In this document: positions 22,437 through 34,920 of the stretch, piece after piece
Layout: the number at the start of each line of letters is the position of its first letter
Numbering within the stretch: the stretch's first letter is position 1
Assembly: GCA_034509425.1 (NCBI GenBank)
Contig: JAVTVJ010000117.1
Coordinates: 124,001 to 188,000, forward strand
Length of the DNA stretch: 64,000 nt
Source: Eopsaltria australis
Taxonomy: Eukaryota > Chordata > Aves > Passeriformes > Petroicidae
Direction: 5' to 3'
The notes under the pieces: generated by a model
What the model saw: the letters and a program-made list of their open reading frames with translations, nothing else
Database searches by the model: none
What the model was told of the DNA's origin: nothing
Position numbers and translations under genes: made by a program

Positions 22437-25400
22437 AACCTACCCCAAAACACCAAAGAGAAAGAAGAGGTTAAAAACGGGAACGCTGAGATTTTAAGTT
22501 GTATTTTGATGCTGGAACCAGAACACCATGAGTCATGGCTATCTCTCTATTGCATTGTCAGTAAAATGGAAATTTAATATTTCTTTCTCTGTATTTTTCC
22601 CAGGGATTAATGGGTGATGTAAATCTTTAGATCATTTCACTGAGCTGATGGATTTTTGCATATGTTGCCCACAAGTCATCCATTAATAAAACAAACAAAC
22701 AAGCAAAAATGTAATTCATTCTTCTGTTACACAGCTTATATATACATACAGGTAATAACAAGGCATTTTTTTATCTAAAAATATTTTCCTTACTATTAGA
22801 TCTCTTTAAATGGAGAATATTCCTTACTGGATCTCTGAAGTTAACCCGTGCTCCCTACAGTGATGCCTCCATCAAGACCTGGGTATTTGCAGGTTGTCCC
22901 ATGATCAAGGGAGACACTTACTGCTGTCAGCAGTGGGACAGATGACAAATATTGAAGAATTTATTTTCAGAGAGCAGTTCTAGAGTAATTAACTGAATGG
23001 AGCATCATAGATATTGTGTTTAGCTTTTGTTGTGAATCACTTTTTTCCCAAATAGAAAACAGCTGCATATAGGTAAAGCTTTATAAAATAAGGCCCCTTG
23101 TTAACCTTGTGGAATCATGGCTCAGGCCTGTTACTTTGGCTGAGTAGAAGAAAGACTATGGCAAAGTGACTCAGCTGAATTAGAAGCAGAAAAACAAGCT
23201 AAATAACCATTGCATGATCACATCATGGTGTATGATGGTTGGTTGAATTATGTTTGTTATGATTTAAAATTATGTAACTCATAAAGGTCTACCTGCTTAA
23301 AAAGGTCTGGTTTTCACAGTAAAGTGGCTCTCCTTTGCACCTGACTGGGGACTCTGTGTCACTCTGGACCCTCACAGAAAACCATTTTTTTTTATGTGCT
23401 TTTTTTTTTTGGTACTTGTAAATACAGGTAAGATTCCAGAGATATTCTTGGTTAGAAACCACCAAATTACTGGTCATATTTTCATGCTTGCACTCCAGTA
23501 GAGTGGTACTGAATGTTTTGTGCTCTTGTAGTGCATGTTCATGTCTAATTTGCTCTTCACTACAACTTCCTAGTGTAATAAGCACACTGATCCAGAATAC
23601 ACTTGCTTGGATTGCAGTGCTTTGGATTTTATAACTATTTTATTTTCTAGAAGAGAAACTGCTACTTTGTGGAGCAGTCCCATTTAAAAAAAAAAACAAC
23701 TTTCTTTTGAATACTCCAGTGTAATGAAAAATTATGGCACAAAAAATACACATTATAGTGCTTCAAAATCAAAGATATTTAATTTCCATCTTTCATTTAA
23801 TTGATTATTCAATATTGCCACTTGTTGCTGAGGGGTATGTTGACAGCAGCATTGACAGTGAAGGAACCAAAGATACATCTGTAGTACCAATACTTTTATT
23901 TTCTCTTCATGCAGTTACATCTTGTGTGATGGACAGGAGTATTACTCTTTCTGTCCAGGGAAAAAGATATATAGCAATAGTTATTAAAGAGCAACAGGGG
24001 AAATAGATATCACCTACTGAATGTGTCTGGCACTTTCATATTGTTGCGAAAAAAAAGCAAAATCTTTGGTGCCAGGTATAAGTAATGTTCTAGTTCAGGT
24101 TCTGTGCCCATTCCACTTAATGTTTTATTTCCTGCTGTTAGAGTTTTTTCCTTTTGAAAATTACAAAAAGTTATTCATTTTCCCATAAGAAGAAAATTCT
24201 ATCAGGTTTAAGAACAGACTTGTATGTGAATAAGCCAGACATGGTTCTCTTACATTTAAAAACCCACAGCTGATTATTACTAATTTTCTCTATATATCCA
24301 GGATTTTTAAAGTAAAAGCCTACATTTTTCTGCACTTCCAAAATGCATGTCAAAAGAAAACCGACCCTGAAGAGTCTGCAGTACAAAGATAAAACAAAAA
24401 ACAGCAGGCAAATATGACAGACAGATGGTGGGAACACAAGGCATCAAGAGGACAATCATTCCCCATGTCAGAAGCAGCAGTCATGACCCACCAGCTGCCT
24501 ACCTGCTGTCAGGAGTTTCATAGATACCCTGACAGACACCAGACAAGGTAAAGAAGTGAGGTGGGTGTTGGCTGGAAGTATTACAAAAAGACTTCAGTTG
24601 GAATTTTGGAATGTTGTCATATCTCATGGCTTGGCAAAGCCCTTGGGTGTGAGGGTAAGTAGGATTGTGCAATCACCTTTCATCCTGCTGATCATCCACG
24701 GACTGCTTGACTTCATGGCTTTTGTTTTTCTTGCCCCCCAATAACAAGACAGCATTATTTATGAGGGATGTGAGCACTGAAAATGCAACTCCCTGAAATT
24801 TCTTGCTTGTCAGTCATAAAAAAGACATCTAGGACATGGAAAATTGGAGCCTTGTAAGCAGCAGTTGACACAACCATGAAACTTGAGGAGGCAAAATACA
24901 CTACATTCAGTGCTGCTCAATCACCACATGCTCCTTGTTATTTCCCATCCATGGCAAATCCAGACTTTCTTGTGTGTAAAAAAAACCTGCCTGAGGGTTC
25001 ATCTATGTGAATGCACTTCAGGGCCTAGGTGTTTGCACAGTGCCAGTACAGCCCCAGCCCTGGCTGGGCAATCTCAGTGCCACCCCAGCACTCAGGTCAT
25101 CACCCAGTCCTCCAGAATGAGCTTTGAGACATGGAGAAAATGTGTGGGACTTAAAACAATTTGTGGTTGAGAGCATCTCCCTCCTTTTGTCAATGATGAA
25201 CAACAATTTCCTTTCCACATGCTTGCCAGCAGCTAATTATTTCCTTCTTCCTCCAGACCACAGTGAGAAATGATACCTTAAGCCACAAATAACAGCAGTT
25301 CATTAAAACAAAAGGGAAGCTGGTGACCACAAGTTCTTGTGTGGCTTTGCCAAGTGATAACTTTTTTGAGAGAGGATGTCCTCTAAGGGCTGGTCTTCAT

Positions 25401-26139
25401 GACAGTTAATTACTCACTGATGCAATGGGAGTGAAAAAATTGATCAGAATACGTACATTAAAACTTCCTGTGTCTGCTCATGCAGCTCTCTAACACAGCC
25501 TGAGGTTATCAAGGAAACTGTCACTTGCATAACCCTCCTGTTGGGAAATGTGCTAGCAGTATAGAGAAACTATTTGGGAAACATATTTTGAGACCCATGA
25601 AAAAAAAGTGAAGGAAGAACTGGAGAGTCTTATTCCTTTCATCACCATTTTTGAAGTTCAAAGCTCAGATCATCTAGTACTAGATTTGCCCTGGAAAGCA
25701 TTTGTTTTGGTTTTGTTTCTGGGTATTTTTTTGTTTGGTTTTCTTATTTTTTTCTGAAGGATAAATGCCTTATTTTTTGTCATCTAAAACACTGAGGAAA
25801 AACCTCACTATTCAAAGGCTAATAAATGAAAACCATCTTTGTCTCAAGCCTTCCTGGATCTGCAGTAAGAATGAAGGGAAGGACAAAACACTGGAGAAAA
25901 TAAGGAGAAATAGTGGAGAAATAGCGGAGAAAAAACAAAGATGGTTACCCAGGATCTCTGGAAGTCTTTTAATCCAACGTCCTACTTTGTGTGGGACTTC
26001 TACTCTTATCAGGCTTGCAAAGGCTTGCTTAGACAAATCTGGAAGGATTCCAGTGAGAAAGATTCCACAAGCATGGTTATTTGATCTGAGAAGTTGATGT
26101 TAGGTTCTTGATTTCATGAGTAGGGCCATCATTTACAAA
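22437..26139. other. Gene-free stretch
   Basis: No mobile element is recognised before the LTR. A small imperfect tandem repeat of GGAGAAATAGT-like units (four copies, about 11 bp each) lies at 25891-25933. A moderately GC-rich patch at 25020-25110 is unassigned. The 90-codon plus frame at 23734-24006 and the 110-codon frame at 25765-26097 show no recognisable domain. Confidence 0.5.
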
Positions 26140-26982
26140 GATAGTATGGGAGTGTGTGCTGATGCTCCAGGTGCCAGAGCTGGGGCTCCCCTGCAGCCCC
26201 TGGTGCTGCCCATGGTGAGGCAGCTGTGCCCCTGCAGCCCATGGGGGTCCATGGGGGAGCAGAGATCCCTCTGCAGCCCCTGCAGGACCCCACACCAGGG
26301 CAGGGGGATGCCCAAAGGAGGCTGTGATCCTGTGGGAAGCCCATTCTGGAGCAGAGTCCAGGCAGGATCTGTGGCCCGTGGGAGGATCCCACACAGGATC
26401 AGATTTTCTGGCTGTATTTTTGACCCCGTGAGGCACCCACAGTAGAGCAGAGTGTCCCTGTAGGACTGTACCCCATGGAAGGGACCCACACTGGAGCAGT
26501 TCATGAAGACCTGCAGCCTGTGGAAGGACTCATGTTGGAGCAGCGTGTGAGGGACTGTATCCCATGGGAAAGACTTCATGCTAGAACTGGGAAAGAGTGT
26601 GAAGAAGAAGGAGAAGCAGAGCTGAAACATTACGTCTGACCACAACCCCATTCCTAGTTCCACTGTGCCATTCAAGGGAAGGAGGTAGGAATGTTGGGAA
26701 GAAAGGTGAGGCTACAAAGAACAGAGAGACTGAGGAGAGGTGTTCTTAAATTTGTTCTTATTTCTCATTATCCTATTCTGATTTTGATTTACAGCAGATT
26801 GAATTAATCTTCCTCAATTCAAGTCTGTTTTCTCCATGATGGTAACTGGTCAATAATCTCCCTGTCCTTGTCTCAACCCATGAACTTTTTATTGTGTTTT
26901 CTCCCCTTGTTCTGGTGGTGGAAGGGGAATGATAGAGTATATTGTTGGATACCTGATGTTCAACCAAGGTTAACTCACCACA
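26140..26982 (+). mobile_element. Endogenous-retroviral LTR, 5'-truncated, degraded
   Basis: About 840 bp match the 3' two-thirds of a long avian LTR. A GC-rich half is built from repeated units around TGGAGCAG (at about 26255, 26349, 26445, 26494 and 26538). It is followed by an AT-rich segment with GTTCTTATTTCTCATTATCC, and the copy ends in TTAACTCACCACA at 26982. The usual start TGTATTGGG and the preceding promoter part are missing, so the 5' boundary is approximate. The polyadenylation signal expected near 26795 is mutated. No retroviral coding sequence adjoins it. A long minus-strand frame (26133-26675) is an artefact of the GC-rich repeats. Confidence 0.8.
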
Positions 26983-28182
26983 GAACCAAGGGTGAAAATA
27001 ACTACTCAAAGTGCTGTACAGAAATAAGCAGTAATCTGAAATCTTTATTTTACTTTTTTAATAATTGTTGTAAAAAATGAGATTCTTCAAAGAAAAACCT
27101 AAATTATTACAATCATAAGAGTTAAAAAAGGAAACAAACAAATCCACCCTTAACAATAATAAGGCAGCATTTCCTATGCTGTGCATATTTGGCAGTGGGA
27201 CTGGGATAAATGGATCTTATAGTTAAATGAAATAATACATGGTTTGCTGCATCTGTGAATTAGCTGCATAAAGATAACTGAGGCAGGTAAATGCTGAATA
27301 AAACTGGATGGTGTACATTAGAGAACCAATTGCATCTGCTGGCAAATAGCCTTTCTATTGGGCTGCCCACTAAGCACTGATGCCAAGCCAGCACTTGAAA
27401 TGAATGGTTGCAGATCCTAATTTGATAACTGGTATGGATATGCTGGAAGCAATGGAAATGTGTTGATTTGGGGTAATTAGCAAGGAATAACCGATGCCTT
27501 AAAACAGAAACATTATTCTGTAAATGCTGAACATCTGTGTTCTCCCTGTGAATGCCACAGTTGAGATGAGATTTTCTTAATCTAATTTCCAGGATGTATT
27601 TAAATTGGAAAGTTAGACCTTCCATCTACTTCATTTGTGCCTAAATGTCAAACTTTGCAACCTACAGCTTTTTAGATAGTTAAGGATGCGATATGGTCTG
27701 AGCCAGGATCTCGGCACAAAAATTTGTCCAAATTAATGGAACTTTGACGAAATTCCTTTGCCATTTTAACTCAGATGTCCTAAGTGAAACTCATCCCAGG
27801 TGACATCATTGCCCTACACCTTTCAAAGAAAATTTAGTTTGCTATTAATAACATTTTTTCATTCACAATTTCACTCTGAGACACAGTGTGGCCATTCGTG
27901 TCACAACCTTGCTGTCACAGAAACCATAATTTTTCTCTTTAATGAAGCATCAGGTTCCTACAGCAATTTTTGTTCCTAAATCAAGCTGACTTAGATTGCT
28001 ATGATAGAACAGAAAGTCACAGAGAATAAGTATCTGGGAATTATTAAATGTTGCTTAAAATTAAAAGCTGAACAAAGTCACTTTATAGTCATAGGAGAGA
28101 GGCCCTGATACAAACGTATATGTATTCTTAGCTCTTAAATTAACTCCACTGCAAGGCTGTGAGAAGCCTGACTTCATTCTCC
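26983..28182. other. Unannotated AT-rich DNA
   Basis: Nothing is recognised. A 121-codon minus-strand frame (27260-27625) is rich in His, Phe and Ser and lacks any motif. Confidence 0.5.
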
Positions 28183-28410
28183 TGACAACCTCCTTGTAAT
28201 TTCCTGGTTGTCAGGTCCTCTGGGGCTGTCCCTTCTTCAGGATGAACAACCTCCAGTCCCTCAGCCTCCTCTCACTGGCCAGTCCTCTAACCCTGACCAT
28301 CTCAGTGCTCCCCACTGAACAGCTTCCAGTTTGTAGATGTCTTTCTTGTCTGAGGGAAGATAAAAGTATACACAACATTATAGATGCAGTCTAAAATGTG
28401 GACTGATTCC
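28183..28410 (-). mobile_element. Old CR1 LINE fragment, antisense
   Basis: A decayed CR1 segment, recognised by GGATGAACAACCTCCAGTCC, then CTCAGCCTCCTCTCACTGGC, then AGATGTCTTTCTTGTCTGAG, which correspond in order to the upstream part of the antisense CR1 3' region. The 3'-terminal part is absent, and divergence is clearly greater than in the copies at 15070 and 21126, so this is an older insertion. Confidence 0.75.
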
Positions 28411-29018
28411 ATGCTCTTTATCAGCCAAAAGCTGATCTTAGCCTACAACTCCATAGGATTCAAATTTGGGCTGCCTCTGAAGCTCACTGGGGAAAGATGT
28501 AAAGTGGCAAATGACAGATCACCTGTACTGGATACCTCTGCTAGACTTCTCTCTCCATAGACTGCAGAGAGCAGTAGAGACTGTAAAGTCTGGTGGTTGG
28601 GTTTAGTTTAGTACGGGTGGCAAAATGTTCAGTGGTTAAGGATAAGGAAGATGAATATCATACTTGTAGACTGCTCTGTAATTTCCAGTCAAAATTGATT
28701 CTTCAAGTACAAAGTCGAGGCAGCAACTGAAGGCTCCTAATGGCACATTTTGTGCTTGGTCTATTGCAAGAATGAGGAGAGACCATTAGTTTGAAGTGCT
28801 GTCAAGACTGAAATCTTTTCCTGAGACAAAGTTGATGTGGAAACAAAAAGGATGTTTTCTCTTTTTGCTCCAACCGAGGAATTTTGACTTTCAATGGATG
28901 ATTCACAAAGGGCTTTGTGTGTCTGATGAGAGGAAGGGACAGAAGGAAAACCCAGATTAGCAGAGTATCACTTATGAAATATTTTTCAAAACTGAGACTA
29001 CAGGTTTACAGATCTCCT
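28411..29018. other. Unannotated DNA
   Basis: No gene or repeat is recognised. The sequence just before the A-tract at 29019 has no AATAAA, so the tract is not obviously a retrocopy tail. Confidence 0.5.
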
Positions 29019-29086
29019 AAAAAAAAAAAAAAAAAAAAAAAAAGAAATAAAATGAAAGAAATAAAATGAAAGAAAGAAAACGAAAG
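29019..29086 (+). repeat. A25 tract plus 14-bp minisatellite
   Basis: A pure run of 25 A (29019-29043) is followed by GAAATAAAATGAAA twice (29044-29071) and a third diverged unit (29072-29085). It could be the tail of an unrecognised retroposed sequence, but it more likely arose by slippage. Confidence 0.88.
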
Positions 29087-31838
29087 CTAGGGTCTATTGA
29101 AGTAAGAGAGATCTTTTCAGAAAGTGGGCATCATGTACAGATGACCTGAAGATATGGAGTATCCCAGTTTAAATCCCTAACTCTATCTCTTGCCAATACA
29201 TGTTTTTCTTCCTTTCTGTGGGTTTTTAAAATTTTCTGCTCTAGTCCAAGAGTGTATATTCATCCACTTCCTGAATATGGTCACCACCAGCTCATAAAGC
29301 TCAGAGAGCACTGTCAGAGCTGAAAACACTGCCATTTTCTGTAATTAAAGGGTTCCATGAACCACCTGGGAACCACTTACCATGGCTCCATGAACCACAA
29401 ACACACTTGGATTTCAGTTAGCGAATCAATAGTCTGTGTCATTGTATCTTCCCATAAATCTGGCCCCGATTCAGCAAATATTTCTAAATTTACAATTCGT
29501 TAGACTTCAACGGGCTTGAAGATTGTTTTTAAGGTGGAGTGATTTTCCTAATAATGGTCCTTTTGTGTGTGTGTGATTGAGGGGTTTTTGTTTGTTTTTT
29601 TAGGATTGACTCTGTATTTGTCATTTCACTTGAATTTTCTTTTTGATGTAATTTCTTCCAGTTTTTGTAAGTAGACTTAAAGAATAAATTGGTATGTCTC
29701 AAGTTAATAAAGACTTGATTCTGCAATTGGCAGAAGAAAAAAATTCAAACGTGAATACAACTTTTGTTTTATTAAAAGCTGTAAAAATCACAAACACATG
29801 GAGACCTCTAAACATTCAGTGATTTTATGGAAAAAAGGACCTCAAAATCTTTTGAAATAAACTCCTCCCCATCCCTTTAGTGTTTAAAAATAAGAATTTA
29901 TCTCTCATGTTATTTAGGTGTGTTTTGGAAATACACATTAATTGCTTACCCAAATAATATAACCTACAAACTCTGTTGAAGAAACCTCTCTTCTCATCCA
30001 CTCTTTCTGCATAAAGTCTTTTCTATTCCTATATTTCACTCACCTACTCTTTAGTCAAACCTCCAGTCTTCCCAGTCCTGTTTCATCTTTGCAATTGCTT
30101 TCCCTCCAATTCAGAAAATAAACCAGCCACCCATCAATTCTTGGATTTCTAGCTGAATGCTTCCAGTCCTGGAGCCAGATTTGTTCACTCTCAAGACAAT
30201 CAAACTCACTCGGCTCTAAAAATCATCAGTCTGAAGTAGCAAGGGTGTTAATTACTTACAGTGTTTGTTGGAGGCTATTAAGAAATTAATAAATTAAACT
30301 TGATCATGTTTCCAGGAAATGCTACAGTGCTGATTAACTGCTTGTTAAAATAAGGAACATAGATGAAGCATTTCCATGTAATTAATCTTTTCTACTCCTC
30401 ATTTCTTCCTTATTTATTGACCAAGTTATGCTTTCTGAAAGCAGGATTTAAGCCTAGGAACAGCAGTGATACAACATATGGAACTGAGCTAAGCACTTTG
30501 CCTATATAAATGTTGTATGGATACCTTTGTATCACACTGTAGGGAGAGATTTGGAGAACAAAGGTTTAATCATGTTTTATTCTCAAGACTTTGCAGGTTG
30601 GTGAGAGATATTCCGCCTAGCAATACAAAAGCCAGTTTTGGATAAAGCCAGATGTCCACCTACATAAACCCCCTTCACTGGACCTACACTGCACTTCAGC
30701 ATCTCACTGTACTTTGCCTGCAGTTCAGTCAAGCAAAGACCAGCACATTTATCTCAGCTATATCCCTAACTCAGAAAAAAAGACTTTGTTTCCACAAAAA
30801 GCTTGATATTAACAAATAAGAATACTAATTCCTCTCTGAAATAAACTAGAACTTTGGGATTTACCTAACTCTGATCCAGTCTTGGTGAAAGGTTTGTTTC
30901 CAACTATGAAGTCACGGATTTGATTCCAGTCCTGTTACGATCCTATTCAACCTGTCAGATAAAAGCAGCATCAGAATACTTAGTGGAAAGCTTTGCTACC
31001 AGCTAATAACAGCCTGGTTATGGCCTAGTGATTCACACTGATGTATTGAGAGGTCTAGGATCTTCTGTCAAGCTTCATTTACAGTGAAAATGAGCCAAAG
31101 ACTCTTGTCTATTTTCCTTCCCAGGCTATCAGACCAGTCATCTCCTGACCATGTTTGTTATCCCCAGAGAAGGGCACAATTACACTGATAATCACTTTCT
31201 TGATTCAGTCTGACATGCAATTTCTCTTCTTCTCCAAATCCAACAAGTCCTTTTTTAAATACACTTCTTCCAAAACATTCTTAAGGATTATATCTCCCAC
31301 ACAGAGACATGCAATACCTGACTGATTCTGGAGTTAATGAATATGCCTTTGAACCAACTAAAAAGAAAAATGGATCCTTTCCAAGATGGTGTCATTACTT
31401 TCATTGTGGTATTTCCTCTTATTTCCATCTCCTTGCCTTTGCTGGGATTTGCTTGTTAGAAATAGAAGTTGCTCATGGCAAGGATGATTCACTTCTTGTA
31501 AGGCACGTAGACAGCTGGAGTGACAAAAATAATAGTTAAGCAATAACTGCTAATGAGCACTGCTGGTGTGGGAGTTTTATTATTGTCTTAACTTTAATAA
31601 ATAGAAACAGTTGAAATTAGTTCTGCAGAAATTATTTTGATAGAAAGTTGTTTATTTTTTTTGACTGAAGGCTCTTTCATGGAATGGGACTGCTTTCTTT
31701 GGGGTGAAAAAACCCCACAAGCAGAATCTGTTTGGTTCCTGAAGAATGGAACCTCAAAAGCTCTGTCTGACATCATTATATTTGCAATCAAAAGAAAACT
31801 GTAAACATAGAGACATATGCACAGCACATGCATGCACT
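29087..31838. other. Gene-free AT-rich stretch
   Basis: No CR1 or LTR is recognised. The part at 29455-29520 (GGCCCCGATTCAGCAAAT and following) resembles an ancient amniote repeat with a 'gattcagcaaa' core, at low confidence. A 76-codon frame at 31309-31539 is unsupported. Confidence 0.45.
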
Positions 31839-31878
31839 TCATTCATTCATTCATTCTGTCTGTCTGTCTGTCTGTCTG
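31839..31878 (+). repeat. Compound microsatellite (ATTC)n(TGTC)n
   Basis: About four and a half ATTC units run directly into about five and a half TGTC units. The array is uninterrupted, so it is probably length-polymorphic. Confidence 0.95.
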
Positions 31879-32134
31879 GTTCTGGGGGTTGGACTGGAGA
31901 GTGAACAAAATTTGAGAGTCTGACTTCCCTTTATGTTTAATTAAACAGTTTGCTACAAAAATTTTAAACTCCTGACTCAGCTGAGATATCGAATGCTGTT
32001 GCATTGCTTTCTCTGATCAATAACATATACATATATACATCTATTTTAGTACATAATGTACTTAAATTTGGTTGGTTTTCCTCTAACATAATATTAGGTC
32101 ATAATATGCAGATAAGATACCAACTCTTATGTCC

Positions 32135-32250
32135 CATCTGAGCAACCTGTTCTAGGGGAAGTTGTCCTTGTCCACTGAAGAGGGGCTGGAACTGGATAAT
32201 CTTTAAGATCCCTTCCAACACAAACCATTCTATGACTCCATGATTCTATA
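32135..32250 (+). mobile_element. CR1 LINE 3' tail, sense
   Basis: About 115 bp of CR1 3' end, with AGATCCCTTCCAACACAAACC and the octamer-derived CATTCTATGACTCCATGATT. The upstream part is reduced and rearranged compared with the copy at 55594. It has no coding capacity. Confidence 0.88.
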
Positions 32251-34889
32251 TCCATTCTGTCATAACAACTTAAAATCTTATCTGTACTGGACTGGGGTGA
32301 AGAAAATTATTTAGCTGTGACAGATTATGCCCAACAGCTTGTTCAAAGGGATGGTTGCAGCCCGCACAATCAGTTCTGAACTTCATAAACCCTCACCCTG
32401 TAAACATATCTTGAGTTAATTTTAAAGCCCCAAAGGAAGACTTGGTTGACACCATGGGGATTTCACTTAGGTTTTGAGCTGAAACCACACAAAATGTCTA
32501 TGAATAGATATTCATCTTTGCATTAATTTAAAACTTCTACCCTGTTCCATTATGACTCTGCAAAGACTCATTCTATCCAAGGTGATCCTACTTTCAATTT
32601 TGGGTTTTTCAATCCAAATAGAAAACCTGGGAAAATTTTAGTGATTAATGGTTGGCAATTACCATAAGAAGACATAAGTGTCCCAAACCTATTAATTTCT
32701 CTTCTTCTTTTATTTGAAATTACTGCATCACACACACATGAACTAAGCATATTTCTATTTTTACCTCTTTCTGCTTTTCTGCACCAAACCAGCCACTGTG
32801 TTGAGAGGGTTTGCTGTTGGTCTAACATAAGTTGTTTATGAAACACTTATCAAAACTTAATTTCTACTTCTGTAGTTTGTAGAAAACCTGTTTTATGGAG
32901 ATGACAGTTTATTTGAAGACTTAAAAGTAGTGTGTGGGATACACTGAGCTTTGAAGTCCAGACCCTGAAGGACAGACTTATAAATGGTTTGTAACCAGCA
33001 GTCTTGCTCAGAATTCAGACCATTTAACAGCTCAGCACAAGAAGGGCCATGTAGTAAGGCCAGGGGTAATTTGTTGCAGAAGCCCAAGATTAAAATTTTG
33101 ATTTATGAAATATGCCTTTTCTTCAGTTACTCCTACAGGACTTCTAGGTATTGTAAATGTGTCTTTCTGGACTAGGCTGTAATGGTTAAAATTATGTCTT
33201 CCACTGAAAGTAAGTGCTTAAAACTGATATGAAATTATGAACTTTAAATTTTCAGTATGAAAATTCAATGATAATCACAATTTACAGCATAAAACTATGG
33301 GGCCCGATTAAGTTTGACACTAGCACAAACTCTTACAAGACACTACCAAGAAAAATAACACACTCAAATCAGACGATTCAGCTCTTGCCACATTAAGGAA
33401 GTAAGAAGCTTCTAATATTTTTACTGCAAGTCATAGCAGAAAATAGAAAAGCATCTTTCCTGTCAGATATTTTAACATAAAAATCAAAATAGAAAAAAAG
33501 AGAGGAAATGTAGCTTAAGCAGAAGAAAAGCAAGAGTAGCCAGAGGCTGACCTACATATGACAAGTTAAAGAACCCAAAAGCAATGCTCACTGTAGTTCC
33601 AAGAATGCGATTTCAAGTATTTTCCATGGTATCCTATGAAGTGGTGATGATCCAGCCTGAACCTGTGCAGCAGCTGCTGCAATGATCTATGGGAATTATC
33701 AGCAATCAGTCCAAGGGGAGGTTGAGAACGTGCCCTCTGAGCAGCTGAATCCTTCTCCCCTCCCACTGGACAGCAGATCCTTCTCACTCTGTTCCACATG
33801 CCTGGAGTACCACAGGGCAATGGAGTTGCCTTGTTATTTTCCCACTCTCTGAGCAGTATTATTTTGTAATGAACCTCAATCAGACTTCATGATTTTTGCA
33901 AGTCTATTAGTCAGAGAACCTGCTTTATCTTTCCCCCTTGTAATGGGATTTGCAAAGCAATTATACATCGCCGTCTCAGTTGATGTGCCTCGGACTAAAA
34001 CCTTACACATGACTGAATTAGTTTATCACAGTAAGACACACACTCTAAAACACACCTCTGCTACCTGTCACAGCAGCCAAAGAAATTAAAGAAAAAGAGA
34101 AAACTGGGAAGTTCCTAACTGTTGTTGCTGTAGCCATTTTCCAAGTCAGTCTCAATTAATTTTTTTAAGGGTGAGAACAACCTCTGCTCTCATCCGTATA
34201 TCTTTAAGTACATTTGAAAGGTTAATGTGTTGATTATTCTTCTTTATGGAATAACTGAGGAAAAATAAATTATTTTCTGCACAAAGGATGAAATTCTGAG
34301 TTCTTCTGGGCAAGCATCAGGACCAGCTCTGTGCTCAGTAATTGACTGCACTTGCAGCGCAGGAAAGACATGGGACAAAGACCACCTGTAGAGCCAGTAT
34401 TTCTGCCAGAGTAACTTTACACACTAAAAAACTCAAGAAAGATGCTTTGCTGAGCAGTTACTAGGTTTAAATGGAAGTGAAAGGGGTGCTGACTAAACTG
34501 ATATTGGGTTTTATGTGTGCACGTGAAAATAGATACATGCAATGGAAGAGTAGTTTAAAGATTTTTTACCTTTCCTTGTTCCTTTCAGTCAGAAAGAAAA
34601 AAAAAAAAAGGCAGTTTGTCATAAAAATGAAATTCATCTTACGCTTTTATCCAGTTCAGTGAAATGTCTGCAGAGCAGGCTGCTGAGGTCCAGAGGGATC
34701 AAGAATGCAGAAGGGAACATATCCATGAATGATCGACAGAGCAGAGATGTTGAGTCCCAGATAGTAACCTCTGAATTATAGAAGAGCCAAACCAGATAGA
34801 ATTTTGATCCTCACTTTGTTATACTCAGAGACTCTAAATATCTATCCCAAAATGCAAAGCTTTTTAAAATTATGGGTTTTTTCCTCCTT
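32251..34889. other. Gene-free stretch
   Basis: No mobile element or gene is recognised. The 84-codon minus-strand frame at 33566-33820 lies in slightly GC-richer DNA but shows no motif or splice context. Confidence 0.5.
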
Positions 34890-34890
34890 C

Positions 34891-34920
34891 CTTTTTTTTT
34901 TTTTGGTTGGTTGGTTGGTT
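34891..34920 (+). repeat. T-tract and (GGTT)n simple repeat
   Basis: A run of about 13 T leads into four TTGG units. It is a simple-sequence tract with no other signal. Confidence 0.9.

Noticed and set aside
23734..24006. 90-codon plus-strand frame with a somewhat protein-like second half
   Set aside because: No homologue is recognised, no splice sites flank it, and its length is unexceptional.
26133..26675. 180-codon minus-strand open frame, the longest in the window
   Set aside because: It lies antisense within the GC-rich repeated part of an endogenous LTR; low stop density there explains its length.
29019..29043. A25 tract as a processed-pseudogene tail
   Set aside because: No AATAAA or recognisable coding remnant lies upstream, and no clear target-site duplication was seen.
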